Origin: Axinella damicornis
Taxonomy: Eukaryota > Porifera > Demospongiae > Axinellida > Axinellidae
Length of the DNA stretch: 64,000 nucleotides
Assembly (NCBI GenBank): GCA_963931865.1
Contig: OZ007517.1
Coordinates: 5,345,707 to 5,409,706, forward strand
Direction: 5' to 3'
A program made the position numbers and the translations under genes. How positions within the stretch are numbered: the stretch's first letter is position 1; every line of letters starts with the position of its first letter. The notes under the pieces were generated by a model. It did not search any database. It was not told where the DNA came from and worked only from the letters and a program-made list of their open reading frames with translations. This document shows positions 1 through 10,897 of this stretch, piece by piece.

Positions 1-317
1 CGCTAGATGCGTACTCAGACTACTTAGGCATGTAGTATTCGCCCACCCATTCAGCACTGTATAAACAACAAGTGCTGCAGTAAGCTGTGAATATCAATGA
101 CCGGCTATGAATATACTAGGAGAATGCAGGATTGTGGGGCTCGCCTGACAAACTGACATACTGTACTGCATGCCAATACTCATTCTCTGAGTGATCGTAG
201 GCTGGGAGGCCCAGGCGGCGCGGCACGGCCAATAAGGGAAGCTGGGGGTGGGGCCTGCGATGTAACCAATTGTCGTTCATCATTCACGGTCTTGCAGCTG
301 CAGTTTCAAGTTCGTGG

Positions 318-425
318 TAGCCTCGTTCCGAGTCCCACGCCCAGCTTTTCGTTGCTTGCCCTACTGCAAGCGACGTACGTACGGCAAGCAACGAAAAACT
401 GGGCGTGGGACTGGGAACGAGGCTA
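318..425. repeat. Foldback element with TAGCCTCGTTCC ends
   Basis: Near-perfect inverted repeat. It begins tagcctcgttcc and ends ggaacgaggcta, and the inner arms (agtcccacgcccagctttt... against ...aaaaactgggcgtgggact) also pair, leaving a short CGACGTACGTACG-type loop. It is one of about ten elements in the window that share the outer ends but have unrelated inner arms. Confidence 0.85.
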
Positions 426-999
426 CACTGCACCTGAGAGGAGTATCCCAAGTTGACGAGAGAATCTCTCCCTCCAGCTGACCTCTGCAAGTCTGTAGTA
501 GCTACGTAGTTTGTAGCACCGGCGTAAACTGTAAAGCGTAGCAGGCTCTACTCGGTACTGTCGTGCGGGTGACTTGTACACGTGTTACCCTAAACACATG
601 GGCGGGCGGCGCAACATTACGATTTTCCACTTGGATATACGGTCATATGCTAAATGAACACCGGACGTCGGACGGACACCAACTGGACACACGGACGGAC
701 GGACATCCTGGAGAGCACGACTATGTGGGGCTCGCTCAGGCTCGCCCCAATAAGTCCATTTTTCGCGCAAAGAAATTGATCGCGCGTCGCACGCTGTAGT
801 TCATACTTCACTGTCCTTTTTGAATGCACAACCTCGCCCAGAGGTTAAGAGATGCTGCTCAAAACTTTTGTGATGGGTGAGCCCTTACTACACTGCTTTT
901 GGACCCTGTGCAGTAACTTTCGCGTGAAGAGGGGGGTGGGCACTTGATACGTACTCTACAGTACATGTATCTCTTGTTCGTTTGTATTGTTACGACGAC

Positions 1000-1244
1000 T
1001 CCTCTTCCCTCCCTTCTCTCCTTCCCTTCCTTCCCTCCCTCCCTTCTTCCCCCCTTCCTTCCCCCCACCGCCCTCTCTCCTCCTCCCTCTCTCTCCTCCC
1101 TCTTCCTCTCTCCCCTCCCTCCTTCTCCCCCTCTCCCCTCCCTCATCCTCCCTCTCTCTCTCCTCCCTCCTTCTCCCTCTCTCTCTCTCTCCCCTCCCTC
1201 TCCTACCTCTCCCTCCCTCCCTCTCCTCCCTCTCCCCTCCTCTT
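1000..1244. repeat. CT-rich low-complexity tract
   Basis: Almost pure pyrimidine (CCCTCCTTC, CTCTCTCC runs). It directly precedes the CAG acceptor of the kinesin exon and so doubles as an unusually long polypyrimidine tract. Confidence 0.9.
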
Positions 1245-1248
1245 CCAG

Positions 1249-1337
1249 AATGATAACCCCAAGATCTCATACAAGGTAGAAATATCCTACATGGAAATCT
1301 ACTGTGAGAAAGTTCGTGACCTTCTCTGCCCTAAAGG
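1249..1337 (+). CDS. Kinesin-3-type motor domain exon
   Basis: The exon lies between ...ctcttccag and gtgagt. It encodes a 29-residue stretch containing [19 protein letters not shown], the strongly conserved alpha3/beta region of N-terminal kinesin motors; the wording is closest to kinesin-3 (KIF1/KIF13/KIF14 type), which are plus-end-directed microtubule ATPases. The exon opens in phase 0 and closes with two bases of a codon (GG). No catalytic P-loop is present, so upstream exons lie outside the window. The next kinesin exon (1721-1798) follows on the same strand but does not join in frame to the residues expected, so the gene may be broken here or the sequence may contain an error. Family assignment is confident; the paralogue is not. 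Confidence 0.85.
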
Positions 1338-1720
1338 GTGAGTACGTTTGACCAATCAGAGAGATCTGTATGTACTCTGAGTGCAAGCTCTTAAACTGCT
1401 CATGAGTAGCAGCTAGGTTTGCTCACTCAGAGGGCCTAAGTCAGCGCTACATGTAAGTGTGACCTCATTGACTGATCGTCAGGGAGGGCCTCGTTGTGAT
1501 TTAGTTTCTGAAAGGAGTTAGAGTGATGTACTGTATAATATCACTGAATTAAATTTCAACTACAAATGTACGTATTTAGTCAACACTAGCTCGGTTATGG
1601 TAACCACTAGTTCATAGACCTGTATTTAAAGGTTGGGATTCGTCCACATCTTCATACATGTAGTTCCTCATGCAAACACACTTCACATGCACACTAACCT
1701 ACATGTACACATACACACAG

Positions 1721-1798
1721 AGGCAAACATACTCTGGGAGCACAAGATTCTTGGACCCTACGTCGAAAGTCTCTCAGCTAGCAGTGACTTCATTCAAG
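1721..1798 (+). CDS. Kinesin-3 motor exon, next segment, apparently with small deletions
   Basis: The exon follows ...catacacacag and ends before gtacat. One frame reads WEHKILGPYVESLS, matching the kinesin-3 stretch [LR]VREH..LGPYVE.LS. Two oddities stand out. The usual residues just before EH (L-R/K-V-R) are replaced in a way that fits loss of about 7 bases, so entry from the upstream exon is out of frame. The stretch after LS is shorter than the family pattern (LS.LAVTS..DI) by about four residues. This could be a decayed gene, an assembly error or an unusual lineage-specific form. No later motor exon (switch II, SSRSHAVF) was found downstream in the window. Confidence 0.7.
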
Positions 1799-1910
1799 GT
1801 ACATACATGTACATGCATTGTATGTATACTGTATGAGCAATAGCGCACAAGTAGCCCCCGCTTACATGGTACATGTGTATGTGAGACAGTTTCTATAAGC
1901 ATAATATTAT

Positions 1911-2190
1911 ACAAGTAATCAAAAACATTTCATAAAATTAATGTAACAGGATGTAGGGATACCGGAACGGCAAAAAGTAAGGAAACAAGGTAGGGATGAT
2001 CGCACAAAACAGTGAAGTATACAATCCCCCTACAGAGATCTTTTTCCATATATGTGTAATGAAAAAAGATATGTAGGGGGATTGTATACTTCACTGTTTT
2101 GTGCGATCATCCCTACCTTGTTTCCTTACTTTTTGCCGTTCCGGTATCCCTACATCCTGTTACATTCATGAAATGTTTTTGATTACTTGT
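1911..2190. mobile_element. 280-bp foldback MITE
   Basis: Two arms of about 120 bp (1911-2033 and 2071-2190) are almost perfect reverse complements, around a short AT-rich centre. The outer end is acaagtaatcaaaaacattt. No coding capacity. It lies just downstream of the kinesin exons, probably in an intron. The target-site duplication is not clear (TTA/TAT-like). Confidence 0.88.
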
Positions 2191-2212
2191 TTATGTCATT
2201 TTTTTTAGCAGC

Positions 2213-2340
2213 AGGCGCATGTTTGAGCTGAAATTTGCCATCACAGAGCAGAAGTCAGTGTCCTCTGAAGAATCAGACCCAAGCATCTCAACTGAGTCAT
2301 CCCTTTTCTGGATGGATACTAAACCAGTGCTCCCTGTCTG
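2213..2340 (+). CDS. Candidate terminal exon, unknown protein
   Basis: A polypyrimidine tract and tttttttagcag are followed by an open frame containing MFELKFAITEQKSVSSEES and ending in PVLPV and TGA at about 2340. Acidic and serine-rich. I do not recognise the family. It shares the kinesin strand, but I see no link to a kinesin tail. Weak call, resting on the acceptor and the open frame only. Confidence 0.3.
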
Positions 2341-2941
2341 AAGACCATAATATTAGCTATACCAGATAGTAGCGACATTATTGAGTCTTTAGATAGGCAT
2401 TCACCCCTCTCACAGAACACAGTAGGTAGTAACATATACGCACAGAGTTTAGAATTTACCTCCGTTTTATGAAGTATCTCGAGTGCAGTGACAGCAGCGA
2501 GGCACTTCTAATTCAGCGATCTTGAGTAATAATTACGTATCGTTGCTAAGTGATCGCGCATGCGTACAAACGAGAAAATGGCGTGACAAAAGAAGCCATA
2601 GTTATTGAGTGGGCAGCTGCAGCCACCTGGTGAAGACTTGGAAGTTGCGAAAAAGCGATGGGCTGGTGCACTGCTCGGTGTGAAATACTGCTGTTTCGTG
2701 CGAAAACCATCATGAGAGATTGAGTCGACGTTGAGCTAGCCCGTCTGAAAGAAGAAAGAAGAAGAAAGAAAAACAATTTGCCCGTTTTGCGAGTACCTGG
2801 TGTGGTACTTTCGCGCCGGTTTTTCGCGACGCGAGGAGTCTTGTTGGTCATGAAAACACTTGAAGATGAACGGTATGTGGTTATAAAGGCTTATAAGTGT
2901 ACCGTTTCTGAGATTTGGAGAGATTTTTTTGTATTGGCATG

Positions 2942-3069
2942 TATTGCGTGTACGTCGTATCCCTACATACAGAGTGTACCGACTGTGATGTACACAATCA
3001 TCCTGTATTGCGTGTACGTCGTATCCCTACATACAGAGTGTACCGACTGTGATGTACACAATCATCCTG
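2942..3069. repeat. Tandem duplication, 64-bp unit x2
   Basis: The 64-bp segment starting tattgcgtgtacgtcg is repeated immediately and essentially without change. It abuts the minisatellite that follows. Confidence 0.95.
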
Positions 3070-3870
3070 TATCCCCTTCCCTCCTCACGCAACCAAATCT
3101 CCCTCTCCCCATCCTCCCCTACAACTCCCCCTCCACCCCAATTGTATGCACCCACTCCTCCCTCACCTACCTCAATTCCTTCCCACACCCTCCTGCTCAT
3201 TTCCCTCCCACACCCTCCCTCCTCACTTCCTTCCCAAACCCTCCCTCCTCACTTCCTTCCCACACCCTCTTCACTTTCCTCCCACACTCTCCCTCCTTAC
3301 TTCCCTGCCACACCCTCCCTCCTCACTTCCTTCCCAAATCCTCCCTCCTCACTTCCCCCCACACCCTCCCTCCTTCGCTTCCCTGCCACACCGTCCCTCC
3401 TCACTTCCTTCCCAAATCCTCCCTCCTCACTTCCCTGCCACACCCTCCCTCCTCACTTCCCTCCCACTCCTTCCCTCCTCTTACCTGCATGGCTTCCTTT
3501 CCAAACTGACCCTCAATCCTCACACATCCTCCCTCCTCACATACCTCACTTCCTCACACATCCTCCCTCCTAGCTCCCACACCCTCCTCACTTCCCTCCC
3601 TCCTCACGTACCTCACTTCCTTCCCAAATCCTCCCTCCTCGCTTCCCGCCCACACCCTCCGTCCTCACTTCTCTCCCACACTCTCCCTCCTAACTTCCCT
3701 GCCACACCCTCCCTCCTCCCTCCTCACATACCTCAATTCCTCACACATCCTCCCTCCTCACATACCTCACTTCCTCACACATCCTCCCTCCTCACTTCCC
3801 TCCCACACCCTCCCTCCTCACTTCCCTCCCACACCCTCCCTCCTCACTTCCCTCCCTCACTCTCCCTAGT
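3070..3870. repeat. Pyrimidine-rich minisatellite (CCTCCCTCCTCACTTCC)
   Basis: About 800 bp of degenerate ~24-27 bp units of the form CACTTCCYTCCCACACCCTCCCTCCT. Long open frames across it are compositional artefacts. Probable non-coding satellite. Confidence 0.92.
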
Positions 3871-4480
3871 TGTAATTTATCCACAGCAGGGGCAATATCC
3901 AATGTTTGATCATGATACACACCTCGGAAACGATTCATCTCCTTGATGCTCAGAGGCTCTTGCGCCAGGTACCTCTGCCCCTTGTGGATAGGTAGGGATG
4001 AAGTGGATTAGGTCATCAAAAGTCTGACGGTGTATGAGATTGTGTGTGTGTGTGTGTGTGTGTGTGCATGTGTATGTGTGAGACTATATGCATGTGTGTT
4101 GTGTGGGTGTGCGTGTGTGTGTGTGTGTGTGTGTACGAGATTGTTTTGTGTGTGTGCATGTGTGTGTGTGTGACACCCTAATTATTGTTAGTGCTAAGTC
4201 ACATGACCTAGAGTATAAGTTAACCAACGAAATGCGAGCATTGAAACCACAGTAGTCATGTGATGATTTGAACATGCCCATCAACTGCTGCACCTTGACA
4301 GTGGGTCACCTAGGAGGGACAGGAGATGGCTTCAATGTGAATTGAGGGGAGGGGCTTCAGCATGCACAGGACTTCCCACCAGAAGGCTTGGTTCACCCCA
4401 AGCCTCTCCTGCCTTGTGATGGGCATGTTTATCACATAGGGCTGCCAGGTTCAACACTGCCATGGCTGTAGCTGTATGCA
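3870..4480 (-). pseudogene. Third, partial copy of duplicated block (exon remnants)
   Basis: Sequence parallel to 14,432-15,008 and 59,940-60,510, including the segment of exon B (AQEPLSIKEMNRFRG on the - strand) and exon A (FWWEVLCMLKPLP). It is shortened and carries indels, and a GT microsatellite (4034-4170) has expanded inside it. It ends where the CAACCGCAC dispersed repeat begins. The parent gene is unrecognised. Confidence 0.75.
4034..4170. repeat. (GT)n microsatellite
   Basis: Interrupted tgtgtg runs. The block copies at 14.6 and 60.1 kb have much shorter GT runs at the same place, so this is an expansion. Confidence 0.95.
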
Positions 4481-4494
4481 TCGTGTGTGGGTGG

Positions 4495-4995
4495 GGTGTA
4501 GTCAGAATCTTTGCAGGCCAATCCTAAGTAGTAAAACATTATATTATGCGGCACAATTTCTCCTATACTAGGAGTGTAACAAAGGGGCAACCGCACTTGC
4601 AACTGGTTACAACACCCAAAACAAGACCCTCTCTTACCACAGAGCTATGAGGGCTATCTGAGCTATGTAATAATTATATACTTCAAAGAGGAGCAACCAC
4701 AGTTACAACCGGTTGTAACTTGCTGGTATATAATATAGTGTAAGCCAGCTCATTCCAAAACCCACATGTCATGAGGGGTCGATCGAGTCAGCCAAAGGAA
4801 TACGGTGAGTTTCAGCATGTAAGCATCGTGAACGACAGTGGCTGTGTGCTTTGTGGTCCCTATGTTTTACATGCACTGGTAAAGTGAGCGCTCTAGCAAT
4901 CATGCGCGGCCAATGGCACGACCTGTATCTCTACCACCAAGGTGAGTTTCAGCACCGAAATTGTAGCGATCACAACTGTGTAGTTGAAGACAAAC
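4495..4995. repeat. Dispersed repeat, old copy of the family at 49.1-50.0 kb
   Basis: Shares with 49,074-50,010 the words ggggcaaccgcac, tgcggcacaattt, ccaccaaggtgagtttcagcac and gtagtcagaatctttgcagg, in partly rearranged order. No coding frame is kept. Probably a degraded mobile element. Confidence 0.6.
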
Positions 4996-5647
4996 CGTGA
5001 TTTCCATGCCAGTTGACACAACACTAACACATCATCAAATTGACAAGGAACCTGTGAGAGAGTAACCGAGTTTGAAATGCTCTTTGGTACAAGTAGCTAC
5101 AGAACGTTTACACCACAATGTTCTCACATGGATACCAATTGGTAGCCTTAACCACTGCAGCTTTGGACACAAAAGAATCGGAAGAAAAACTTGGGGGTGG
5201 GGGGGTCATGCATGTGAGACAGTGTTACATGTTCCATGACGTCACATGTACAGGATTCATATTGTGGTGTGGAAAACTTGCCATTAGCCTTGTATTGTAG
5301 CTTTCAGTCCCTTATGCTTTAGAGAGGATTTTGCACGTGAGTCAGTGCCAATGTGATGTCACTGGAAGGTTTGGTAGTCCTCCGGCATGTCGTGTTGTCT
5401 CAGTCTTGCATATTCATTACTCAATAGTGCACCAGTTGACAATAATGCAACCAATTGGTATCCACGTGATACAACTTTCATAGCAATGATAGCATTGTGT
5501 ACACTATAAACTCAGCGATTTCAATGCTGGTTGCTAAATCCACATTCAGTGCAAAATCTTATTGAGGGGTATGTGTGCATGGGTCACATGACTCGATACC
5601 ACACAGTATGAATGAGTCACGGCAGCTTTGGAGACAAATGATGTATA

Positions 5648-6515
5648 TAAGGCCTTATTTGTGACCGGATTTGCGAAAAGGGACCATATCCCGCAAACAT
5701 TAAATTTTTGTTAGCGTCGTTTTTATGACAAAGGGCATGCACTTCACAAAAACAAGATTATCACTTTGGCAGACTTACCAACCCTTGCTCTTCCAGTTCC
5801 TAGACTCTTAGGCTTGCAGTCACTTTGACAAGTGAAATAAACACTAAAGAATGACGGCGTATCAATGTCGAGCGCGCGTGTACGGAGGGCGTTGCTAGGG
5901 ATGCTAAACAGCCCTATGAACGGCAGGTCTGTCTCTTTACACACAGCTGTACAGCAGGGGTCGGTCGTAGTTCTCCCTGGACTCATCGTCGGTCGAGACA
6001 AGCTATTTTCTTCACCGCTTTTACGTTGAAGACACATCCCCAGAAGTGGCGTTTGTTTTTCTGGTGGGGTAAATGTCTGTGTGTACGGCCTGTGTATGGG
6101 CTTTGGTGTGCACACAGCATTGATAGCCTTCCGCCAGTTAAGCAGTGTTACTGTGAAGGGTTCAAGCCACGACGGAGGACTGGTCAAAGCACTCACCTTG
6201 AAACCATCCTTTTTATTTTTCTTTTTCTTGGACAACTGGCTTTTGTCTATTAGAATTTCGTCAGACCGTGAAAAAAACAAACAAACAAAAAACGATCGAG
6301 TTACAGCAAAACGTGCCCGCTTCCGTAATACGGACGTGCACGGAGTAACCTAACAACGTGTTTGAAATCAAATTCCCCAGTTTCAATTATCCGCAATAGC
6401 GTTACTTTACGCAACCGTTACTACGCGAAGGTACGTCCGATCCATCGACCCACCGAAGGTAGGACTGGCCATTATGGTCCCTTTTCGCAAATCTGGTCAC
6501 ATTTATGTATTTATG
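5648..6515. mobile_element. Possible transposon with inverted ends TGTGACCNGATTTGCG
   Basis: Left end gtgaccggatttgcgaaaag (about 5660-5690); right end is its near reverse complement cttttcgcaaatctggtcac (about 6480-6503). The ~0.85 kb between them holds a long - strand open frame with two good splice donors, AAG|GTGAGT near 6196 and GTTG|GTAAGT near 5775. The direct words gcatgggtcRcatgactc flank it outside (about 5578 and 6539), suggesting a larger duplicated context. This could be a transposon carrying a captured exon, or a normal gene start flanked by two solo ends. Confidence 0.45.
6197..6270 (-). CDS. Candidate exon, lysine-rich, unknown
   Basis: The - strand open frame contains DEILIDKSQLSKKKKNKKDG and ends ...FK directly before gtgagt, a perfect donor. 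A poly-lysine run of this kind is often a nuclear localisation signal, but no domain can be named. It sits inside the inverted-end element at 5648-6515. Confidence 0.3.
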
Positions 6516-6718
6516 ACATTGTATTTATGTTATTATGGCATGGGTCGCATGACTCATTCACAAGTAGCTGTGTACAACCTGTACCTTGTGGCTATTGGAT
6601 TTCATACACTTGAAGGGGTTGGTCTTCTCCAGTCGCTCCACCGGGAGACCAGGGATATCTGTGAAGCAGGATCTACCATTATACAGTGAAGTCCTCACGT
6701 AAAGACAATAACCTTCAT

Positions 6719-6808
<90 letters not shown>
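6719..6808. repeat. (AC)n microsatellite
   Basis: About 45 AC dinucleotides with one GCAC interruption. Open frames here are artefacts. Confidence 0.98.
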
Positions 6809-6810
<2 letters not shown>

Positions 6811-7839
6811 GCACAATAATAATGGGTAGCCCTTGGCTATTTTCTGTGCATGTAATTAGAAAGGGCGTGCAATCCACAGTGCGCACATGCACCCATTTTC
6901 CGTCAGCATGTGGGGTTCTAGCGCATGTGTGTATGTACAGATGGGGGTGGTATTACAATGTACTACATTGCTGGCGCACATTGTGTTCGCCAAGACCATA
7001 CAAGCTGCTATCTCAAGGAACACCAACATGGTGGTTTTCTTCCGTTCTCCTTCAGACTACACTGCTTCAGACTACGTATATGAGCTGCTACAAGGTTGAC
7101 GGCAACCTGAAGTGTCAACTGGACTAGAAGCTTGTTTTCTTGGTAGCCACCAACATATGAAGTGGGCTATAGACCCATGTAGCCAACAACATCACTTCAA
7201 GAATACAAAATGTTCAGAACTAGGACTCTGGTAGTTTGGTCACATATTAATTGCTCCCACACATCTGTTACTCACCGAGTAAGGGTCCAACTGCTGAGTA
7301 CTCTCTTGGCTGTGAGAAAAGACATACATGACCACATGTGAATAATTACTTACTACCACATAAACATAGTGTATGGAGTATTACCTAGCTACCATAATTA
7401 CAGCACGGAAAATGGACTTTGAGTGACAGGCTTACTTCAGAACCAGCTACACAGACTACGTGACTGTCTGTACAACAGAAACTGTGGCACTAGACTATGA
7501 TGTGCAGGTGCAACTAAAGTTACACAGAAGCCAGATATATGTTAACATAATCCAGACTACAATCTGGATTGGCTCTCCTGAAAACTTGACAAGCCAACCC
7601 ACTTCTGGATGTTCAGCTAAAGTGGATTAACTGCTAATGCTGGGATTGTACCTCAATTGAGTTATGCAGCAGATATTGATATGCACCGCTGACATCCCAT
7701 AATTTCCTTGGAGGTCACTTTAGCAGCATTAAATGTACCACAGTACAGGTTGTGAGCCCCAAACCTCACACACAAGGCACCACTACCTGCACAGCCTTTA
7801 TGTACATGCTTGTGACTAACGAAAATGGCAACCCAAGTC

Positions 7840-9110
7840 TCATATTACCACCATGTGCTGAATTCTATACTGCCATAGCTGTATGCCATAGGGTGCCCCT
7901 GTAGTGATGCATCCATGGATGTGGCCCAGTGGGACGTCCTGACAACTGCCTTCTGTGAGAGGCTGTAGAAAACTGCACACAACTTTGCATGCCGTATCCC
8001 GTGTACAGGATAGTGTCTGGGTCTCTAGAGGGTGAACTGGATGGATGGTTCGACTGTGTTGATGTGGGTGTGAAGGTCTGGACCTGCTCAGGAGGAAGTG
8101 CAGTGCAAGTGTCATCCTCCAGAAAGGAGGAGGGTCTGGATACGAGGACAGGGCCCTCTGCTCCACATCTTCCATGACAAGATCAGCCACTGTGACAGAC
8201 ACAGGGGACCCCATGGCCGTGCCAAAGGACTGCTGGTAGAATTGTCTATGGAATGCCAGGTAAGGAGAAGGGTCCTTGCGGAGATTCTTGTATACCTGTC
8301 CATCAGACAACAGATCCCGGATCTTTTGATCATAACTCTCCCTGCCATCACTACTGTTGAGCGACCCTTGTCTGCTGGCACCACTACAATGATCTTGGCG
8401 GAGAGCTTTTAGAGCCTTGCACTCAGGTGAGATGTTTCTGGTGGGGGGCTGGGCCTTCTTGAGGATCCCGACAATGGAGTTTCTGGCTGCTTCCTTTTCA
8501 ACCTGACTGGCCTTCGATGTTTGAATACCATCGTCAGCAGCAGCAACCAGCTGTCGAACAGGAACAGACCTGGGGGCTGGTGCGAAGTTCAGACCCATGG
8601 CTAGGGCTGACCGTTACGTGTTTATCAAATTCCTGGAAGAAGAGGTTCACCACTCACTTCTCACTGAAATGGGGGGGGGGGGGGGGGGGGGCGTCTTCCT
8701 CAGGCATGGTCGAGAAGGTTATCGAACTTCCGCTTTTGCCTCACATTGGTCTTTTCGGTCAGTTGCGACACAGCCTTATCTTTGAGGTGGTGGAGGGAGG
8801 CAGTGTGAGTTGGGCGTAGGGTGTATTTCAGTTGTCTTCGTTGGAAGAAGAGGTCAGTCTTGAGGCGTCTGGGGTGGGCGGCATTCTGTGAAATTCGTGC
8901 ACCTAGGTACTGCCGGCTGGCAATCATGGCGATTCTTCGACCTCTGTAGCTGTTGACAAGAGGACGCACTTGGAGGCTAGGCGGTATGAGGCGTAGTGTT
9001 TACAACGGCGGTTGAAGGAGAGGTGCTGCTGCTGGGCAGCCACTTTCCGTCGCTGCTTGTACTTCCACCCACCCACAACATCCATCATGCTCCAACCTCA
9101 CACCACGTAC
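7840..9110 (-). pseudogene. Penelope-like retroelement, degenerate
   Basis: Read on the - strand in pieces from 9110 down. The N-terminal region has HLSFNRRC-like and RKFDNLLDHA segments, followed by MGLNFAPAPRSVPVRQLVAA, KALKALRQDH, VPADKGRSTVVM, YDQKIRDLLSDGQVYKNLR and the reverse-transcriptase core FGTAMGSPVSVTVADLVMED. These are signature blocks of Penelope-like elements (ADKGRATVVM and GTAMGSPLSP type). The catalytic aspartate block that follows reads EDDT rather than YVDDT and is out of frame. Frame changes near 8395, 8350 and the poly-G tract (8670-8691) show it is dead. No GIY-YIG endonuclease domain is visible downstream, so the 3' part is missing or unrecognisable. Its 5' half is repeated in block copy 2. 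Confidence 0.85.
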
Positions 9111-9521
9111 ACCCCCCTATGCTCCACCCTCACACTACATCACCCCCCACGCTCCACCCACACTCAACACCCCTCACACTCCACCCACTTCATCTTAAGT
9201 TTGTTGGACTGATGTGCAGCTTGAAGTCTGGGCCAAAGTACTGTCATTGTATGGCAACTCTGTGTGAGTGTGTGCATGTGTGACAGGGTGTGGTGTGTGA
9301 GTGTGTGCACTGTGCATGTGTGACAGAGTGTGGTGTGTACAGCCAAAGTATTGAAAGTAGTGACTGGTGTGACAAGGTGTGGTGTGTGAGGGAGTGTGGT
9401 GAGTGAGGCCAAAGTACTCAAACTAGTCATTGTACGAAGATGTGAGGAGAACCGCAGGGAGGTGTACGTGTTTCATGTAGTATGTGGGTGTGTGTACTTC
9501 TGACAGAGTGAAATCTCATAC

Positions 9522-9663
9522 CATTAGCGATGTCACAGTTGAGAGTGACGGCAGTCTCATATGTCCAGCAACATGCCACATTTCAGATGGTGTACCCTCC
9601 TCCCCCCAAGGAGCAGCAGGGGGACGTTGTAGCGACACATGAAGTCTACACACTCTGCATGGC
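9522..9663 (-). pseudogene. HDAC1/2-like exon with stop codon and frameshift (copy 1)
   Basis: The - strand exon lies between ctcctccag and gtatgag. It reads HAECVDFMCRYNVPLLLL, then the GGGGYT block and [12 protein letters not shown], matching class I histone deacetylases (GHA.[33 protein letters not shown]). Lesions: the Arg after GGYTI is TGA; the Arg of NVARCW is Cys; one extra base before the glycine run shifts the frame. Both Arg losses fit C-to-T change at CpG (CGA to TGA, CGT to TGT). HDAC1/2 are zinc-dependent nuclear deacetylases; the GGGGY loop is near the catalytic tyrosine, so this copy cannot work. It pairs with the exon at 11,607-11,739. Confidence 0.9.
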
Positions 9664-9689
9664 CTGGAGGAGAGAGGATTGGAGGGAGA

Positions 9690-9845
9690 ACGGGGATCGA
9701 GGAAGGGGAGGTGGAGGAGGAGGGGGGAGAGGTGGAGGAGGGGGGAGGTGGAGGAGGGAAAGGTGGAGTGCATGGGAATGGATACAGGAGGAGAGAGGAG
9801 GAAGGGAGGAGGAAGGTGGGGAGGAGGAGAAGAGAAAGGAAGAAC
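9690..9845. repeat. GGA-rich purine tract
   Basis: Runs of GGAGGAGGGGGGAGGTGG ending in the motif gagtgcatgggaatggata, which recurs at 10,750 and in copy 2. Imperfect minisatellite. The same tract resumes at 10,640-10,870, and recombination between the two could have removed the intervening DNA in copy 2. Confidence 0.85.
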
Positions 9846-10635
9846 TCACGTATAGTAAGGTATGGCTGAATGAATTGGTCAAATCCGGAGAGATTACGGA
9901 AAAGTGTAATTGATACACGGAAGCTACCTCGCGGTTGCGATGTGAGTTAGCTTAGTCCAGCGTTTGTTTGTGTCATCCACAGATGAAACTGCGAGGATGT
10001 GACCGCTTCTTTGTACGCATAGTAGATGGGTAGTTCGGGGCAAAACAAAGTAGCCTCCATCCGCTTTTGAATCTTGTGCTAGGACTGTGAAAATCGCGGA
10101 GCGAGAGTGGAGATGACGACGGTGAAGGCCGACACGGAGCTCTTGTAGCTGTTGCTGGAGTCTCTTTTGGTGTTCAGGAGGTAGGTACCTATGTGTATTC
10201 AACGATTTTATTTTGGGAAATCTGCTGTGGTCTACTGTAGCGTTTAAGGCAGCTGAAAAGCACCTTCACAACACCCTTGAAAAGGCTTCTTTTGTCAGTT
10301 CTGAAGAAACGTAACTTTGTTTCAAGTTTCCCAAAATAAAATCTTGAAGATGACATCGTGCTAAGCCTCGATGGAGAGTTTGAAGCTCCTAGGTGCCTTA
10401 AGGCATCTCCGTATTTGTGTGAGAAGTACACGAGATAACCGCTTTGTCAGCGCGTATTGAGCACCACGTGATTAGTGGGCGTGGTCAAGTATGAAACCAT
10501 ATTAATTCACAAGGGTGGAGCTTCACTTCAGTGCAGACTGAAAGTCTGTGCCACTTTCATATGCTGAGATATCGTGTGATGAAGAAGACCGAAATTTAAT
10601 TCAAAATACAATGCAACCATGCCTTAACAGTGCAG
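9846..10635. other. Copy-1-only segment between two GGA tracts
   Basis: Unique sequence absent from block copy 2, where the two GGA tracts are fused. It contains a short inverted repeat, gattttattttgggaaa (about 10,203) against tttcccaaaataaaatc (about 10,325), and open frames on the - strand (for example MNTHRYLPPEHQKRLQQQLQ near 10,200) that I cannot assign. Confidence 0.6.
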
Positions 10636-10639
10636 AGAA

Positions 10640-10870
10640 GGTGAGGAGGAAGGGGAAGTGGAGGAGGAGGGGGGAGAGGTGGAGGAGGGGGGAGGTGGAG
10701 GAGGGGGGAGGTGGAGGAGGGGGGAGGTGGAGGAGGGGAAGGTGGAGTGCATGGGAATGGATAGAGGAGAGAGGAGGGAGGGAGGAGGGAGGGGTGAAGG
10801 AGAAGAGTAAGGAGGGAGGTGAGAAGGAGAGAGAGGAGGGAGGGAAGAGAAAGAGGAAGGAAGGAGAATG
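10640..10870. repeat. GGA-rich purine minisatellite
   Basis: Units of about 18 bp (gtggaggaggggggag) followed by a GAGGGAGG tract. Strong purine strand asymmetry. Confidence 0.88.
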
Positions 10871-10897
10871 GATTATGGTATGCACACGTACATGTAC

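Noticed and set aside
3070..3946. 266- and 174-codon frames in the CT minisatellite
   Set aside because: Composition-driven; open in three phases at once.
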